Below, piece after piece: positions 16,011 through 23,342 of a stretch of 37,987 nucleotides of DNA; the first letter of the stretch is position 1; every line of letters begins with the position of its first letter. The stretch is taken from positions 1 through 37,987 of the forward strand of contig UQKE01000017.1 in the NCBI GenBank assembly GCA_900541555.1, read 5' to 3'. The notes beneath the pieces were generated by a model that saw nothing but the letters and a program-made list of their open reading frames with translations, was not told the DNA's origin and searched no databases. The translations under genes were made by a program, and so were the position numbers. This DNA is from an uncultured Porphyromonadaceae bacterium. Its GTDB lineage: Bacteria; Bacteroidota; Bacteroidia; Bacteroidales; Muribaculaceae.

Positions 16011-16166
16011 ATGAAAAGAACATACCAACCTTCGAACAGAAAGAGAGTGAACAAACACGGCTTCCGTTTAAGAATGTCGACTGCCAATGGCCGCAAGGTG
16101 CTTGCGCGTCGTCGTGCAAAAGGCCGCTTGCGCTTGACTGTTTCTGATTCGATGGCAAGCAAGTAA
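16011..16166 (+). CDS. rpmH: 50S ribosomal protein L34
   Basis: 51 residues starting [19 protein letters not shown], then [20 protein letters not shown]. This is the nearly invariant L34 sequence with an SDSMASK tail typical of Bacteroidetes. It is a highly basic structural protein of the large ribosomal subunit. It has its own strong promoter and terminator. The usual bacterial neighbours rnpA and dnaA are absent; the next genes are an island on one side and a NusG-like gene on the other. Confidence 0.98.
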   Translation: MKRTYQPSNRKRVNKHGFRLRMSTANGRKVLARRRAKGRLRLTVSDSMASK

Positions 16167-16198
16167 GGATTTTGACGCCTTCGCGCGTTCGAAATAGG

Positions 16199-16229
16199 CC
16201 GTTGTCGCTTGGAGTGGCAACGGTTTTTG
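16199..16229 (+). terminator. rpmH terminator
   Basis: 8-bp stem CCGTTGTC (16199-16206) with GGCAACGG (16216-16223), one G-T pair, followed by T5. It lies 33 bases after the rpmH stop. Confidence 0.85.
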
Positions 16230-16294
16230 TGTGCCGTTTTGTGTCGGTATTGCCATGTTGCATGTCGAAGCAAATAAATGTATCGTTTTAGCAA

Positions 16295-16365
16295 GATAGG
16301 ATGCGTTTTGGCAAAACAAATTCAAGCAAGCTTGTTTGTTTTGCACTCAACTTTCAGAATCTTTG
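16295..16365 (+). repeat. Promoter-hairpin repeat, tandem unit 1
   Basis: Layout: GATAGGATGCGTTTTG, then hairpin arms GCAAAACAAA (16311-16320) and TTTGTTTTGC (16335-16344), then ACTCAACTTTCAG and AATCTTTG (16358-16365, a -7 box with the first T changed to A). It is nearly the same plan as the next unit five bases downstream. The unit may be a weaker or silent promoter. Confidence 0.7.
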
Positions 16366-16370
16366 GATAA

Positions 16371-16442
16371 GACAGGATGCGTTTCGGCAAAAGAAAAATG
16401 AATAAATTCTTTTTCTTTTGCACTCAACTTTCACTATCTTTG
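16371..16442 (+). repeat. Promoter-hairpin repeat, tandem unit 2 (promoter of the NusG-like gene)
   Basis: Layout: GACAGGATGCGTTTCG, 12-bp perfect arms GCAAAAGAAAAA (16387-16398) and TTTTTCTTTTGC (16410-16421), inner GAAT/ATTC, then ACTCAACTTTCAC and TATCTTTG (16435-16442, perfect -7 box). The stem differs from unit 1 at several places but pairing is kept on both sides. The predicted RNA start is about 15 bases before the ATG at 16463. Confidence 0.75.
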
Positions 16443-16462
16443 TCGGTAAATGGGGAATTAGA

Positions 16463-17011
16463 ATGGATGACAATAAACCTGAAATCGAGAAAAACTGGTA
16501 TGTGATTCGAGTCACCTACAATCGGGAAATGAAGGTGAAAGCCGAATTGGATTCTTTGGGCGTGGAGAATTTTGTGCCAATGGCTTATCGCGTGGTGATG
16601 CGTGGCGATCGTAGAGTGCGCGTGTTGCAGCCGGCTGTCCACAATTTGATATTTATCCGCATGACGCGCGAAGAAATGAAAAATTATAAAATGACGACGC
16701 GTTTGCCCATCCGCTACATGATGAATGCAGAAAAGAATGTCCCGCTTGTCGTGCCCGAATGGCAGATGCGCAATTTCATAGCCGTTTCCGGAACAAACGA
16801 TGAACAGTTGGTCTATTTGGATCCGCAAGAGATAGGATTGCACAAGGGTGATCGTGTACGAGTGACGGGCGGAATTTTTTGCGGTTTGGAGGGGACGTTT
16901 ATGCGCGTGAGAGGCGATCGCCGCATCGTGGTCAGCATCCCGGGCGTCATTGCGGTGGCTACGGCTTTCATTCATCCGTCGCTAATTGAGAAGTTGCCGA
17001 ATGTGAATTAG
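16463..17011 (+). CDS. NusG-like transcription factor of the UpxY type, orphan
   Basis: 182 residues. NGN domain at about 11-107 (NWYVIRVTYNREMKVKAELD, ENFVPMAYRV) and a KOW motif at about 126-155 (HKGDRVRVTGGIFCGLEGTF). Such NusG paralogues ride on RNA polymerase and act as operon-specific antiterminators; UpxY proteins do this for Bacteroides capsule loci. I chose the ATG at 16463 rather than one 45 bases upstream because the -7 box lies between them. No capsule or other plus-strand operon follows: a bidirectional terminator comes 18 bases after the stop. It therefore either acts in trans, belongs to a lost locus, or is the housekeeping NusG; the last is less likely because nusG normally sits with secE and rplK. 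Confidence 0.85.
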   Translation: MDDNKPEIEKNWYVIRVTYNREMKVKAELDSLGVENFVPMAYRVVMRGDRRVRVLQPAVHNLIFIRMTREEMKNYKMTTRLPIRYMMNAEKNVPLVVPEWQMRNFIAVSGTNDEQLVYLDPQEIGLHKGDRVRVTGGIFCGLEGTFMRVRGDRRIVVSIPGVIAVATAFIHPSLIEKLPNVN

Positions 17012-17028
17012 TTTGATTATAAGATAAA

Positions 17029-17066
17029 GCAAACGGGGATGCGCCAACCGGCGCATCCCCGCTTTG
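17029..17066. terminator. Bidirectional terminator
   Basis: 12-bp perfect stem CGGGGATGCGCC (17034-17045) and GGCGCATCCCCG (17050-17061) with AACC loop, flanked by AAAGC and GCTTTG so both strands end in short T runs. Shared by the NusG-like gene and the convergent glycosidase gene. Confidence 0.85.
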
Positions 17067-17090
17067 TATCAGGAAGGATATGTCTGCCCG

Positions 17091-18572
17091 TTATTCGATG
17101 TGGATGGAAATGCCTTTGGGGCTTTCGTTGTTGGCGCGGTCGAGCACGGTGACTACATAGGTTGTACCGCTTTTCGGAGTGCTTGGCAACGTGAATTCCG
17201 GTACATAGGTGACGGCCTCGATAGCTTCCGGTTTGTCGAGATTGACGGCTTCTCCCTTGTTGAAGCGGTAGACCACATAGGCGCGAGCTTGCTGCATGAC
17301 GTCGGGCGTTGCCGGCGCTGTCCATGTCAGCTTGTTGCCTTCGCGACGCAGGTTGGTCGCTTCGTCGGGGATGGTGGAGTCGATCCACGGATAAGTTGGC
17401 ACCAATGCGATGGTCGATTGCTGGTTGCGAGCCAAAGAGTCGGCTACGCCTTTGTAGTTGGCCGTGACGGAATAGCCGGGCCACCAGCAATTGCCTTGGA
17501 TGTTGGGCAGTTCGCGCGTGAGGCGAATTTTGTGGTCAAGTTGCGTGGGATTTTTCGACGGCGGAAGGTCGGGCATGTCCATTGTTTTTTTCACATCTTG
17601 TCCGATATACATGTGCCGCCCATTGGCGTTGTCGTTCCACCAGTAGGCGAGTTTTTCGGATGAGGCAATTTTCTTTTCCAATTCCCAATAAAGTTGCGGA
17701 AGCATGTAGTCTACCCATCCTTTTTCAGTCCAAAGAAGCACATCTGCATAGAGCGCGTCGTAGTTTTGCAAGCCTTTTGTGTCGCTTCCGCGCGGATCGG
17801 TTTCTTTATTGCGCCAAATGCCAAACGGGCTGATGCCAAGTCTTACCCACGGCTTTGTGTCGACAATGACATTGTGCAACCCCTCGATCAGCAAATCGAC
17901 ATTGTGGCGTCGCCAATCGCCGCGCGACATGCCGTTGCCGTATTTGGCGAAAGAAGCATCGTCGGGGAAGTCTATTCCTGCAACGGGATAGGGGTAGAAA
18001 TAGTCGTCCATGTGGATGGCATCGACATCGTAGCGGGTGATGATATCTTTCACGACAGCTTCGATAAATTCACGATTTTCTTGCAATCCGGGATCGAAAT
18101 AGAGTTTCCCGTCGTACGTGACGAAGCGTTCGGGATGTTTATGGTATATGTGGTTCGACGGAAGTTTTTCGTTTTTGGAAGTGGTGACGCGATAGGGGTT
18201 GAGCCAAGCGTGAAGTTCCATGCCGCGTGCATGTGACTCGTCGATCATGAATTGAAGCGGATCCCATGTGGGCGATGGCGCTTTTCCGGCTGTTCCGCTA
18301 AGGAAGCGGCTCCATGGCTCGAGATCGGAGGGATAGAACGCATCGGCGCTTGGGCGCACTTGGAACAGGATGGCGTTGCAACCGGCAGCTTGGAGCTTGT
18401 CGAGCTGATCGCGCAAATATTTTTGCGTTTCGGCCGGCGTCATTTTCGCGTATTGCGATTGATGGACAGTGTGGAGCCATGCTCCACGAAATTCTCGTTT
18501 CGGGTTGGCAGCGAAGCCCTGCGGCAAACATAGGCAAAGTGCCAAAGCTGATGTGATTAGAAATTTCTTCAT
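17091..18572 (-). CDS. Secreted GHL10-family (glycosyl hydrolase-like 10) protein
   Basis: 493 residues from the ATG at 18572, preferred because it gives a clean signal peptide (MKKFLITSALALCLCLPQGFA); an upstream ATG at 18644 would lie before the promoter. The catalytic-type domain (about 27-340) has FRGAWLHTV, ILFQVRPSADAFYPS, LHAWLNPYR and HMDDYFYPYP, the signature of the DUF187/GHL10 barrel. The last about 95 residues form a fibronectin-III-like domain (LTWTAP, YVVYRF, YVVTVLDRANNE). It probably trims glycan or peptidoglycan-linked sugars outside the inner membrane; the substrate is not determinable. It is a single-gene unit with its own promoter and terminator. Confidence 0.92.
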   Translation of the reverse strand: MKKFLITSALALCLCLPQGFAANPKREFRGAWLHTVHQSQYAKMTPAETQKYLRDQLDKLQAAGCNAILFQVRPSADAFYPSDLEPWSRFLSGTAGKAPSPTWDPLQFMIDESHARGMELHAWLNPYRVTTSKNEKLPSNHIYHKHPERFVTYDGKLYFDPGLQENREFIEAVVKDIITRYDVDAIHMDDYFYPYPVAGIDFPDDASFAKYGNGMSRGDWRRHNVDLLIEGLHNVIVDTKPWVRLGISPFGIWRNKETDPRGSDTKGLQNYDALYADVLLWTEKGWVDYMLPQLYWELEKKIASSEKLAYWWNDNANGRHMYIGQDVKKTMDMPDLPPSKNPTQLDHKIRLTRELPNIQGNCWWPGYSVTANYKGVADSLARNQQSTIALVPTYPWIDSTIPDEATNLRREGNKLTWTAPATPDVMQQARAYVVYRFNKGEAVNLDKPEAIEAVTYVPEFTLPSTPKSGTTYVVTVLDRANNESPKGISIHIE

Positions 18573-18613
18573 GTCTTTGTTTCTAATGGTTAATAGGGGG
18601 TTTGTTTCTTCTG

Positions 18614-18645
18614 CTAAGGTAAGGGAAAGGCGCGGATTGAACAAA
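18614..18645 (-). promoter_or_regulatory. Promoter of the GHL10 gene
   Basis: Minus strand: TTTG (18642-18645), 20 bases, then TACCTTAG (18614-18621), a -7 box with one mismatch. It lies 41 bases before the ATG at 18572 and downstream of the alternative ATG at 18644. Confidence 0.55.
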
Positions 18646-18715
18646 AAAAATAGTCAAAAATGCGAAATTCTTGGTTGAAGCGGCTATGCGGTAATTGTGG
18701 ACGGATAAAAAACAT

Positions 18716-18798
18716 TAACTTTGTATAAGTTAAGCTGCACCTCGGCATAACCGCTCAAACGGGTTTGGCGCTTCTGCGCTCGGTTTGCATTAACTTTG
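18716..18798 (+). repeat. Promoter repeat with two identical -7 boxes
   Basis: CATTAACTTTGTATA occurs twice, with TAACTTTG boxes at 18716-18723 and 18791-18798, 75 bases apart. The first is part of a palindrome, TTAACTT-TGTAT-AAGTTAA. Between them lie CAAAC-GG-GTTTG and GCGC-TTCT-GCGC mini-hairpins. I recall this cassette as recurrent upstream of genes in Bacteroidales, but that is memory, not a search. The second box is the likely promoter of the lipoprotein gene at 18810, with a leader of only about 5-8 bases. Confidence 0.6.
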
Positions 18799-18809
18799 TA
18801 TATATCAAA

Positions 18810-21329
18810 ATGATAAATAGAATACAGAAATATTTGATTTCGGCAATTGTTTCAGTCGGCATATTAGCCGGCTGTGCACCGGAGCCTAACCGCCTCGCGA
18901 CCGGTTACGGCGATGTGGACATTACGTTGGCAGTCGACACTACGGTTGTGCCGGTGGCCGGCGCGTCGATGTTGCAGTTTGCGGCACCGGCTTTGAATAG
19001 CGTAGAATTGCAAGCTGTCAATGAGTCGACGGGTTATTCAAAAAAGTGGACATCGCTTGATGAATATCTTTCCGGCGTACAGAAATTGCCTGTGGGCGAT
19101 TATGTGTTTTCTTCCTCTTTCGGCGATGTCGCGACAGAAGGGTTTGTCGCTCCGGCATTTTACGGAGAAAGCCGTGAATCGGTAACGGAAGAGGCTCATA
19201 CAGAAGTTGCGCTTGTTTGCGCGTTGGCTCATTCGTTTTTTTCCATCGATTGTGCCGGTGTTGCCGATTTCGTGTCGGACTTGGCGATAAGAGTAAAGTC
19301 GGAATCAGGCACTTATGTGACTTTGGCAAAAGATGAAAGCAAGGTGGCATGTGTCGTTCCCGGGCAAGTAGGCGGAGAACTTATTTTGTCGGACGCGACG
19401 GGTCGAAGTGTCGCGTTGCGGCCGTTTGCCATAGAAAATGCAAAAGCCGGCGAACATTATGAATTTCGAGTGTCGGCCGATGCAACGGAACGAAAATTGA
19501 GCATTGTCTATGACGAAGCGACAATGGTTTCTCCGTATGAGTTGATCGTCGACGATGCTTTGTTTTCCACATCTGCTCCTTCGATTCGGCCGTATGGATT
19601 TGATGCCGACGGCGTGTTGACGATATTTGAGGAGGACCGTGTGGCAGAGGGCGCAGGGTGCGAGGTGGAAGTGCCGGGAGGATTGAAGAATTTGTATTTG
19701 ACCGTAGTTTCTGAATTTTATTCCGACAATCCGTGGCAAAAAGAGACAGATATTGCCGGAATGTCAGCTGCCGCATTGGCAAATGGAGGAATTGCAGCGG
19801 AAGGCAACGAGTCCGGGTCGCAATCGGTGAAGTTGGATTTCTCGGAATTGGTGTCGCATTTGCCATCGGCAGGGTTTGAAGAGGCGGTGCATACGATTAT
19901 AGTGCAAGCGAAAGATGCAGCCGGCAGAGTGTCGGAAGCTCCGGCGGTGTTGAAAATCGTTTCCCGTCCAGTGTCTATTGCGCTCGGTTTGCCGTCGGCT
20001 GTCGCCATGTCGGCCAATGAAGCAACGTTTGAGTTTGAATATAATGGCTCGAATCCAACCGGCAATTTGGCATTTCAATATAAAAAGAATACAGAAGCAG
20101 AGTGGACCACGGCAGCCGAGAAGGCAATAGAAGAATTAGACTTTGGACGATATCGCGCAATTGTGGCTATCCCGCAAGGAGCTGAGCGACTAGATTTTAG
20201 AATATGTTATAAAGATGGCGTGAGATATTCCAATGTGGTATCGCTCAATCGGATTGTCCCCAATTTCGAAATTGTTTGCAATTCTGAAAATATTTGGCCG
20301 TCGCAAGCCGATATCATTGTGGAGAGCGAGAATGTTGCCGATTTGGTGACTTATTTGACGGTGCTTGTGCGCGAAGCAGGGGGCAATTGGCATCCTGCCG
20401 TAGAGGACCGCGATGCAAAGGAAGGAAGAATCACTGTGTCGACGCTGATGCCTGAAACCGATTACGAAATAATGATTGTGGCCGCCGACGAGACAAGGGA
20501 ACTGAGCATAAGAACGGAAGCGGCGCTTGAATTGCCAAACGCAGATTTTGAAGAATGGGAAATGACCATTTCGATGAAAGGCGTGAATTGTGGTGGAAAA
20601 TATTCGAATCTGGCAAGCTGGATGCCAATCTACAATAAGGCGAATATCGAAGTGAAAGAGCCGAAAGGCTGGGCGAGTGTTAATGGAAAAACATGTTCGT
20701 CGTCGGCTACGACTTCAAACACATGGTTCCAAGTGCCGACTACGGAATTGATTGGCAAAGCCTATTCGGGGCAATATGCCGTGAAATTGCGTAATGCGGC
20801 ATGGGACATGCATGGAGTGGAACCGCCACGCGATGCGCGCACGGATCGCGAATATTTTAGTTCGAATGTGCCCGACATTGCGCATCGTTCGGCGGGAAAA
20901 TTGTTTTTGGGCAGTTATTCTTGTGATGCCGACGGGAACGAAACTTATACGGAAGGTATTGAATTCGCGTCGCGCCCGACGGCATTGAGCGGAATGTATG
21001 CTTATGTTCAGGATGTGCACGACTCGAACGAGACAGGGCTTGTCGTGATTCGGATTTTAAACGATGAAAACGGGAAGGTGACGGAAATTGGCCGCGGTGA
21101 GCGCAGGTTGTCGCCATCGACATCATACACGCGATTTGTCGTGCCGATAGAATATTCGGTGCGCGATATGCGGGCTACCAAGCTGCAACTGATGATTTGT
21201 TCGTCGAATTATGCTTCCTATTCGCAGGCAGACGAAACGCGCAATATTCGCACGACCGACTATTTGGAGAAGGGAGTTTCTACCGGAGCGGAATTGACGA
21301 TTGATGCGCTTTCTTTGCTGTATGAATAG
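18810..21329 (+). CDS. DUF4493/PCMD-type surface lipoprotein
   Basis: 839 residues from the ATG at 18810, chosen because the promoter box ends at 18798 and the lipoprotein signal begins there: MINRIQKYLISAIVSVGILAGC with lipobox LAG and acylated C22. The N-terminal about 200 residues (GYGDVDITLAVDT, VGDYVFSSSFGD) fit DUF4493. Middle beta-rich repeats follow. The C-terminal domain from about 572 (LPNADFEEWE) to the end fits PCMD, a putative carbohydrate-binding or metabolism domain. It is probably anchored in the outer membrane and surface exposed. No susC/susD pair is adjacent. The convergent TSCPD gene ends two bases after its stop. Confidence 0.85.
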   Translation: MINRIQKYLISAIVSVGILAGCAPEPNRLATGYGDVDITLAVDTTVVPVAGASMLQFAAPALNSVELQAVNESTGYSKKWTSLDEYLSGVQKLPVGDYVFSSSFGDVATEGFVAPAFYGESRESVTEEAHTEVALVCALAHSFFSIDCAGVADFVSDLAIRVKSESGTYVTLAKDESKVACVVPGQVGGELILSDATGRSVALRPFAIENAKAGEHYEFRVSADATERKLSIVYDEATMVSPYELIVDDALFSTSAPSIRPYGFDADGVLTIFEEDRVAEGAGCEVEVPGGLKNLYLTVVSEFYSDNPWQKETDIAGMSAAALANGGIAAEGNESGSQSVKLDFSELVSHLPSAGFEEAVHTIIVQAKDAAGRVSEAPAVLKIVSRPVSIALGLPSAVAMSANEATFEFEYNGSNPTGNLAFQYKKNTEAEWTTAAEKAIEELDFGRYRAIVAIPQGAERLDFRICYKDGVRYSNVVSLNRIVPNFEIVCNSENIWPSQADIIVESENVADLVTYLTVLVREAGGNWHPAVEDRDAKEGRITVSTLMPETDYEIMIVAADETRELSIRTEAALELPNADFEEWEMTISMKGVNCGGKYSNLASWMPIYNKANIEVKEPKGWASVNGKTCSSSATTSNTWFQVPTTELIGKAYSGQYAVKLRNAAWDMHGVEPPRDARTDREYFSSNVPDIAHRSAGKLFLGSYSCDADGNETYTEGIEFASRPTALSGMYAYVQDVHDSNETGLVVIRILNDENGKVTEIGRGERRLSPSTSYTRFVVPIEYSVRDMRATKLQLMICSSNYASYSQADETRNIRTTDYLEKGVSTGAELTIDALSLLYE

Positions 21330-21331
21330 GG

Positions 21332-21589
21332 CTACAAGGAGTTTTTGCGCTGTATTTCTTTTAGGGCGCGGCTGAGTTGGTCGGGGCAAGAGGTCGGTTT
21401 CGATCCGCAACGGATGCCTTGCAGCTTTTCGATGACTTCGCCGATTGGCATGTCGCGGACGAGCGAACAAATTCCTTGGAGGTTGCCATTGCATCCTCCG
21501 TAGAACTGAATGCCTTTGATTTTATCGTTTTCTATTTCAATGTCAAATGCTTGGCAGCATGTGCCTTCTGTGCGATAGGTGTATTTCAT
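21332..21589 (-). CDS. TSCPD-domain protein (TIGR03905 type)
   Basis: 85 residues starting MKYTYRTEGTCCQAFDIEIE and ending with the name-giving TSCPDQLSRALKEI. Cysteines 11, 12, 33, 41, 61 and 68 suggest metal binding or redox function. The family is small, cytoplasmic and of unknown role; the TSCPD domain also occurs at the C-terminus of some ribonucleotide reductases. I shortened the frame to the ATG at 21589, since upstream sequence is the ssb-side terminator. It is convergent with the lipoprotein gene with a two-base gap. Confidence 0.88.
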   Translation of the reverse strand: MKYTYRTEGTCCQAFDIEIENDKIKGIQFYGGCNGNLQGICSLVRDMPIGEVIEKLQGIRCGSKPTSCPDQLSRALKEIQRKNSL

Positions 21590-21608
21590 ATTATGGTTGC
21601 GTGCGTGA

Positions 21609-21672
21609 AAAAAAAGAAAGAAAGTCGGGAACTTTTGGCAGGATGCAAAAACTCTGCTTGAAAAGTTCCCGA
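21609..21672 (-). terminator. Terminator of the DUF3127 gene
   Basis: Stem of 12 bp, 21625-21636 with 21661-21672, containing GGGAACTTTT/AAAAGTTCCC and an inner GCAG/CTGC pair. On the minus strand it is followed by a C/T-rich run ending in T8. On the plus strand T6 also follows near 21675, so it may work both ways. Confidence 0.75.
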
Positions 21673-21696
21673 GCGTTTTTTGGGATATGCTGATGC

Positions 21697-22071
21697 TTAG
21701 AACGGCAGATCGTCGGAATCCGAACTTTGCGTGAAGTCGGGCACGGCGGCCGGAGCTGCCGGTTGCGCTGCCGGTTGCGGCGCAGCAGCCGGTTGTTGTG
21801 TAGCATCGATTTTTTCTGCTTTCCATCCACGGATGTTCGTGTACCAACGGCCATTGTATTCGCGGCTTTCGATGTCGAAATTGAGCCGTATGCGGTCGTT
21901 AAGGGTCAATGGAAATTGGTCGACGCGGTCGCCGAAAAAGTCGAAATGTATTTTTCTTGGATAAGCATCTTCTGTTTCGAGCACGTATTCTTGTTTTTTC
22001 CATTGGTTTCCTGCTTGCGATGTCCCGCTTTGGGGAGGCAGTACTTGAATGATTTTTCCGATTACTTCCAT
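21697..22071 (-). CDS. DUF3127 protein, SSB-like
   Basis: 124 residues. The N-terminal about 88 form an OB-fold-like domain (MEVIGKIIQVLPPQSG, PRKIHFDFFGDRVDQF, YTNIRGWKAEKI). A low-complexity A/P/Q linker follows, and the acidic tip SDDLPF ends the protein. That tip is the SSB-type docking peptide that recruits repair and replication proteins. It is therefore likely a single-stranded-DNA-binding or SSB-related factor of Bacteroidetes, shorter and diverged from canonical SSB. It has its own -7 box at 22097-22104 and a strong terminator. Confidence 0.88.
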   Translation of the reverse strand: MEVIGKIIQVLPPQSGTSQAGNQWKKQEYVLETEDAYPRKIHFDFFGDRVDQFPLTLNDRIRLNFDIESREYNGRWYTNIRGWKAEKIDATQQPAAAPQPAAQPAAPAAVPDFTQSSDSDDLPF

Positions 22072-22096
22072 ATTCTGAGATTAATTATTTTCGTTA

Positions 22097-22104
22097 CAAA
22101 CTTA
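22097..22104 (-). promoter_or_regulatory. Promoter of the DUF3127 gene
   Basis: Minus-strand TAAGTTTG, perfect TAnnTTTG, 25 bases before the ATG at 22071. It separates this gene from the folE unit upstream. Confidence 0.6.
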
Positions 22105-22141
22105 CGCAATTTTTTTCTTTTGCGATTGAATTTTTCAGATG

Positions 22142-22738
22142 TTATTCGGCATGTGCAAGCAGTTTGAAAAATTCGTCGCGATATTCGGCCTTTTCAAACA
22201 ATCCCGAATATTCAATAGTTGCCGTTTCTGAATTTTCCTTTTCGACGCCTCTCATTCTCATGCACATGTGGGCGGCTTTGCAACACACGATAACCCCTTG
22301 TTTGGACAATTCTTTCGCGAGGAGGTCGCATATTTGTTTCGTAAAACGTTCTTGCACTTGCAATCGCCGCGCGTAGACTTCCACGATTCTGGCAATTTTG
22401 CTAAGCCCGACAATTGAACCGTCGGGGATATAGCCGATGGAGACTGTGCCAAAAAAAGGAAGGATATGGTGTTCGCAAAGCGAATAAAATTCAATGTTTT
22501 TTACGATGACCATGCGCGATCCGGCATATTCGAAAATGGCTGAATGCACTATTTCTTCCGGATTTTTTCGATAGCCGGAAGTCAGGTAGGCCAACGCTTT
22601 TGCGGCTCTCATCGGTGTTTTTTTCAGCCCGTCGCGTTCGGGGTCTTCGCCTACAAGCGTGAGAATTGCTTTATAGTGGGAAGCTATTTGTTCGACTGTT
22701 TCTCTGTCTAATCCGTCGATTTTATTGTTTTCTTTCAT
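22142..22738 (-). CDS. folE: GTP cyclohydrolase I
   Basis: Converts GTP to dihydroneopterin triphosphate, the first step to folate and to queuosine precursors. 198 residues, normal length. Zinc ligands C88, H91 (SLCEHH) and C159 (AAHMCM) are present, along with the conserved LPFFGTVSIGYIP, GLSKIARIVEVYARRLQVQERFTKQ and catalytic H157. It starts three bases after the SPOR-gene stop, so the two share a transcript. Confidence 0.97.
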   Translation of the reverse strand: MKENNKIDGLDRETVEQIASHYKAILTLVGEDPERDGLKKTPMRAAKALAYLTSGYRKNPEEIVHSAIFEYAGSRMVIVKNIEFYSLCEHHILPFFGTVSIGYIPDGSIVGLSKIARIVEVYARRLQVQERFTKQICDLLAKELSKQGVIVCCKAAHMCMRMRGVEKENSETATIEYSGLFEKAEYRDEFFKLLAHAE

Positions 22739-22741
22739 TTT

Positions 22742-23251
22742 TTATTCCAAGTGGTTGATGCGGTCTCTGACGATTCGCATTTCGTTTGCCAATGACGGAA
22801 AGGCTTTTTTTAGTTGCGTCAAAGCTTCCATGGCTTCTTCTTGTGTCAGAAAATCGCCAATGCGGAGACGCCAATAGGGAGCGTTGTATGCGAGATATTG
22901 CTTGTATTCCGGAAATGCGTCGGAAATGTTGTTTGCGATGCTTTGCGCGCGTGCTTTGGCTGTGCGTTGATTGCTGTCGGTGTATGCTTGTATGCGATAG
23001 CCTGCGCGATGAACAAGCCGTTTTTCTCTTGCTTGTTCGTTGTCGTAGGGGTTAAGCGAACTTCTGTCGTCGGCGACAGTGTCTTGGCGCGCAATGTCGA
23101 TGATTGCATAGTTTGCGTCAATGCTGATATTTCCGTTTGAGCGCGTTTCGATGGAATCGACTATGCAACGCGGTTCTTCCGGTTCTGCGGCAGTGATGCC
23201 GATTGCCGGAAAGGCAAACATGACGGTTGTCAAAAACGTGCGTATGCTCAT
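22742..23251 (-). CDS. SPOR-domain exported protein
   Basis: 169 residues. An N-terminal signal peptide (MSIRTFLTTVMFAFPAIGITAA) is followed by a linker and a C-terminal SPOR domain at about 84-165 (GYRIQAYTDSNQRTAKARAQ, YWRLRIGDFLTQEEAMEAL). SPOR domains bind peptidoglycan stripped of stem peptides, usually at the division site. Expected in the periplasm. Co-transcribed with folE without an evident functional link. Confidence 0.9.
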   Translation of the reverse strand: MSIRTFLTTVMFAFPAIGITAAEPEEPRCIVDSIETRSNGNISIDANYAIIDIARQDTVADDRSSLNPYDNEQAREKRLVHRAGYRIQAYTDSNQRTAKARAQSIANNISDAFPEYKQYLAYNAPYWRLRIGDFLTQEEAMEALTQLKKAFPSLANEMRIVRDRINHLE

Positions 23252-23270
23252 AGCGTCTGATGTTAAGCAA

Positions 23271-23315
23271 ATAGACTACAAATGTAATAAAAATGGATTA
23301 CAATTTGTAGTCTAT
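23271..23315 (-). promoter_or_regulatory. Long inverted repeat holding the SPOR-folE promoter
   Basis: Arms 23271-23288 and 23297-23315 pair over 18 positions with a single extra base and an 8-base spacer. On the minus strand the proximal arm contains TACATTTG (23279-23286), a perfect -7 box 28 bases before the SPOR ATG. The same hairpin lies 28 bases after the tpiA stop. It may be a tpiA terminator, an operator over the SPOR-folE promoter, or both; a long T run is missing. Confidence 0.6.
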
Positions 23316-23342
23316 GTGATATTTATGGGTTAGGCGTTTTGC

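Noticed and set aside
16295..16442. Two spaced repeats considered as a minimal CRISPR array
   Set aside because: Only two adjacent units with five bases between them and hairpins of different sequence; no spacers and no cas genes.
18573..18644. Longer N-terminus of the GHL10 protein
   Set aside because: It would put 24 polar residues before a clean signal peptide and start upstream of the likely promoter.
21590..21847. Upstream extension of the TSCPD gene
   Set aside because: The extension runs through the DUF3127-gene terminator and overlaps that gene; the ATG at 21589 begins the conserved family sequence.
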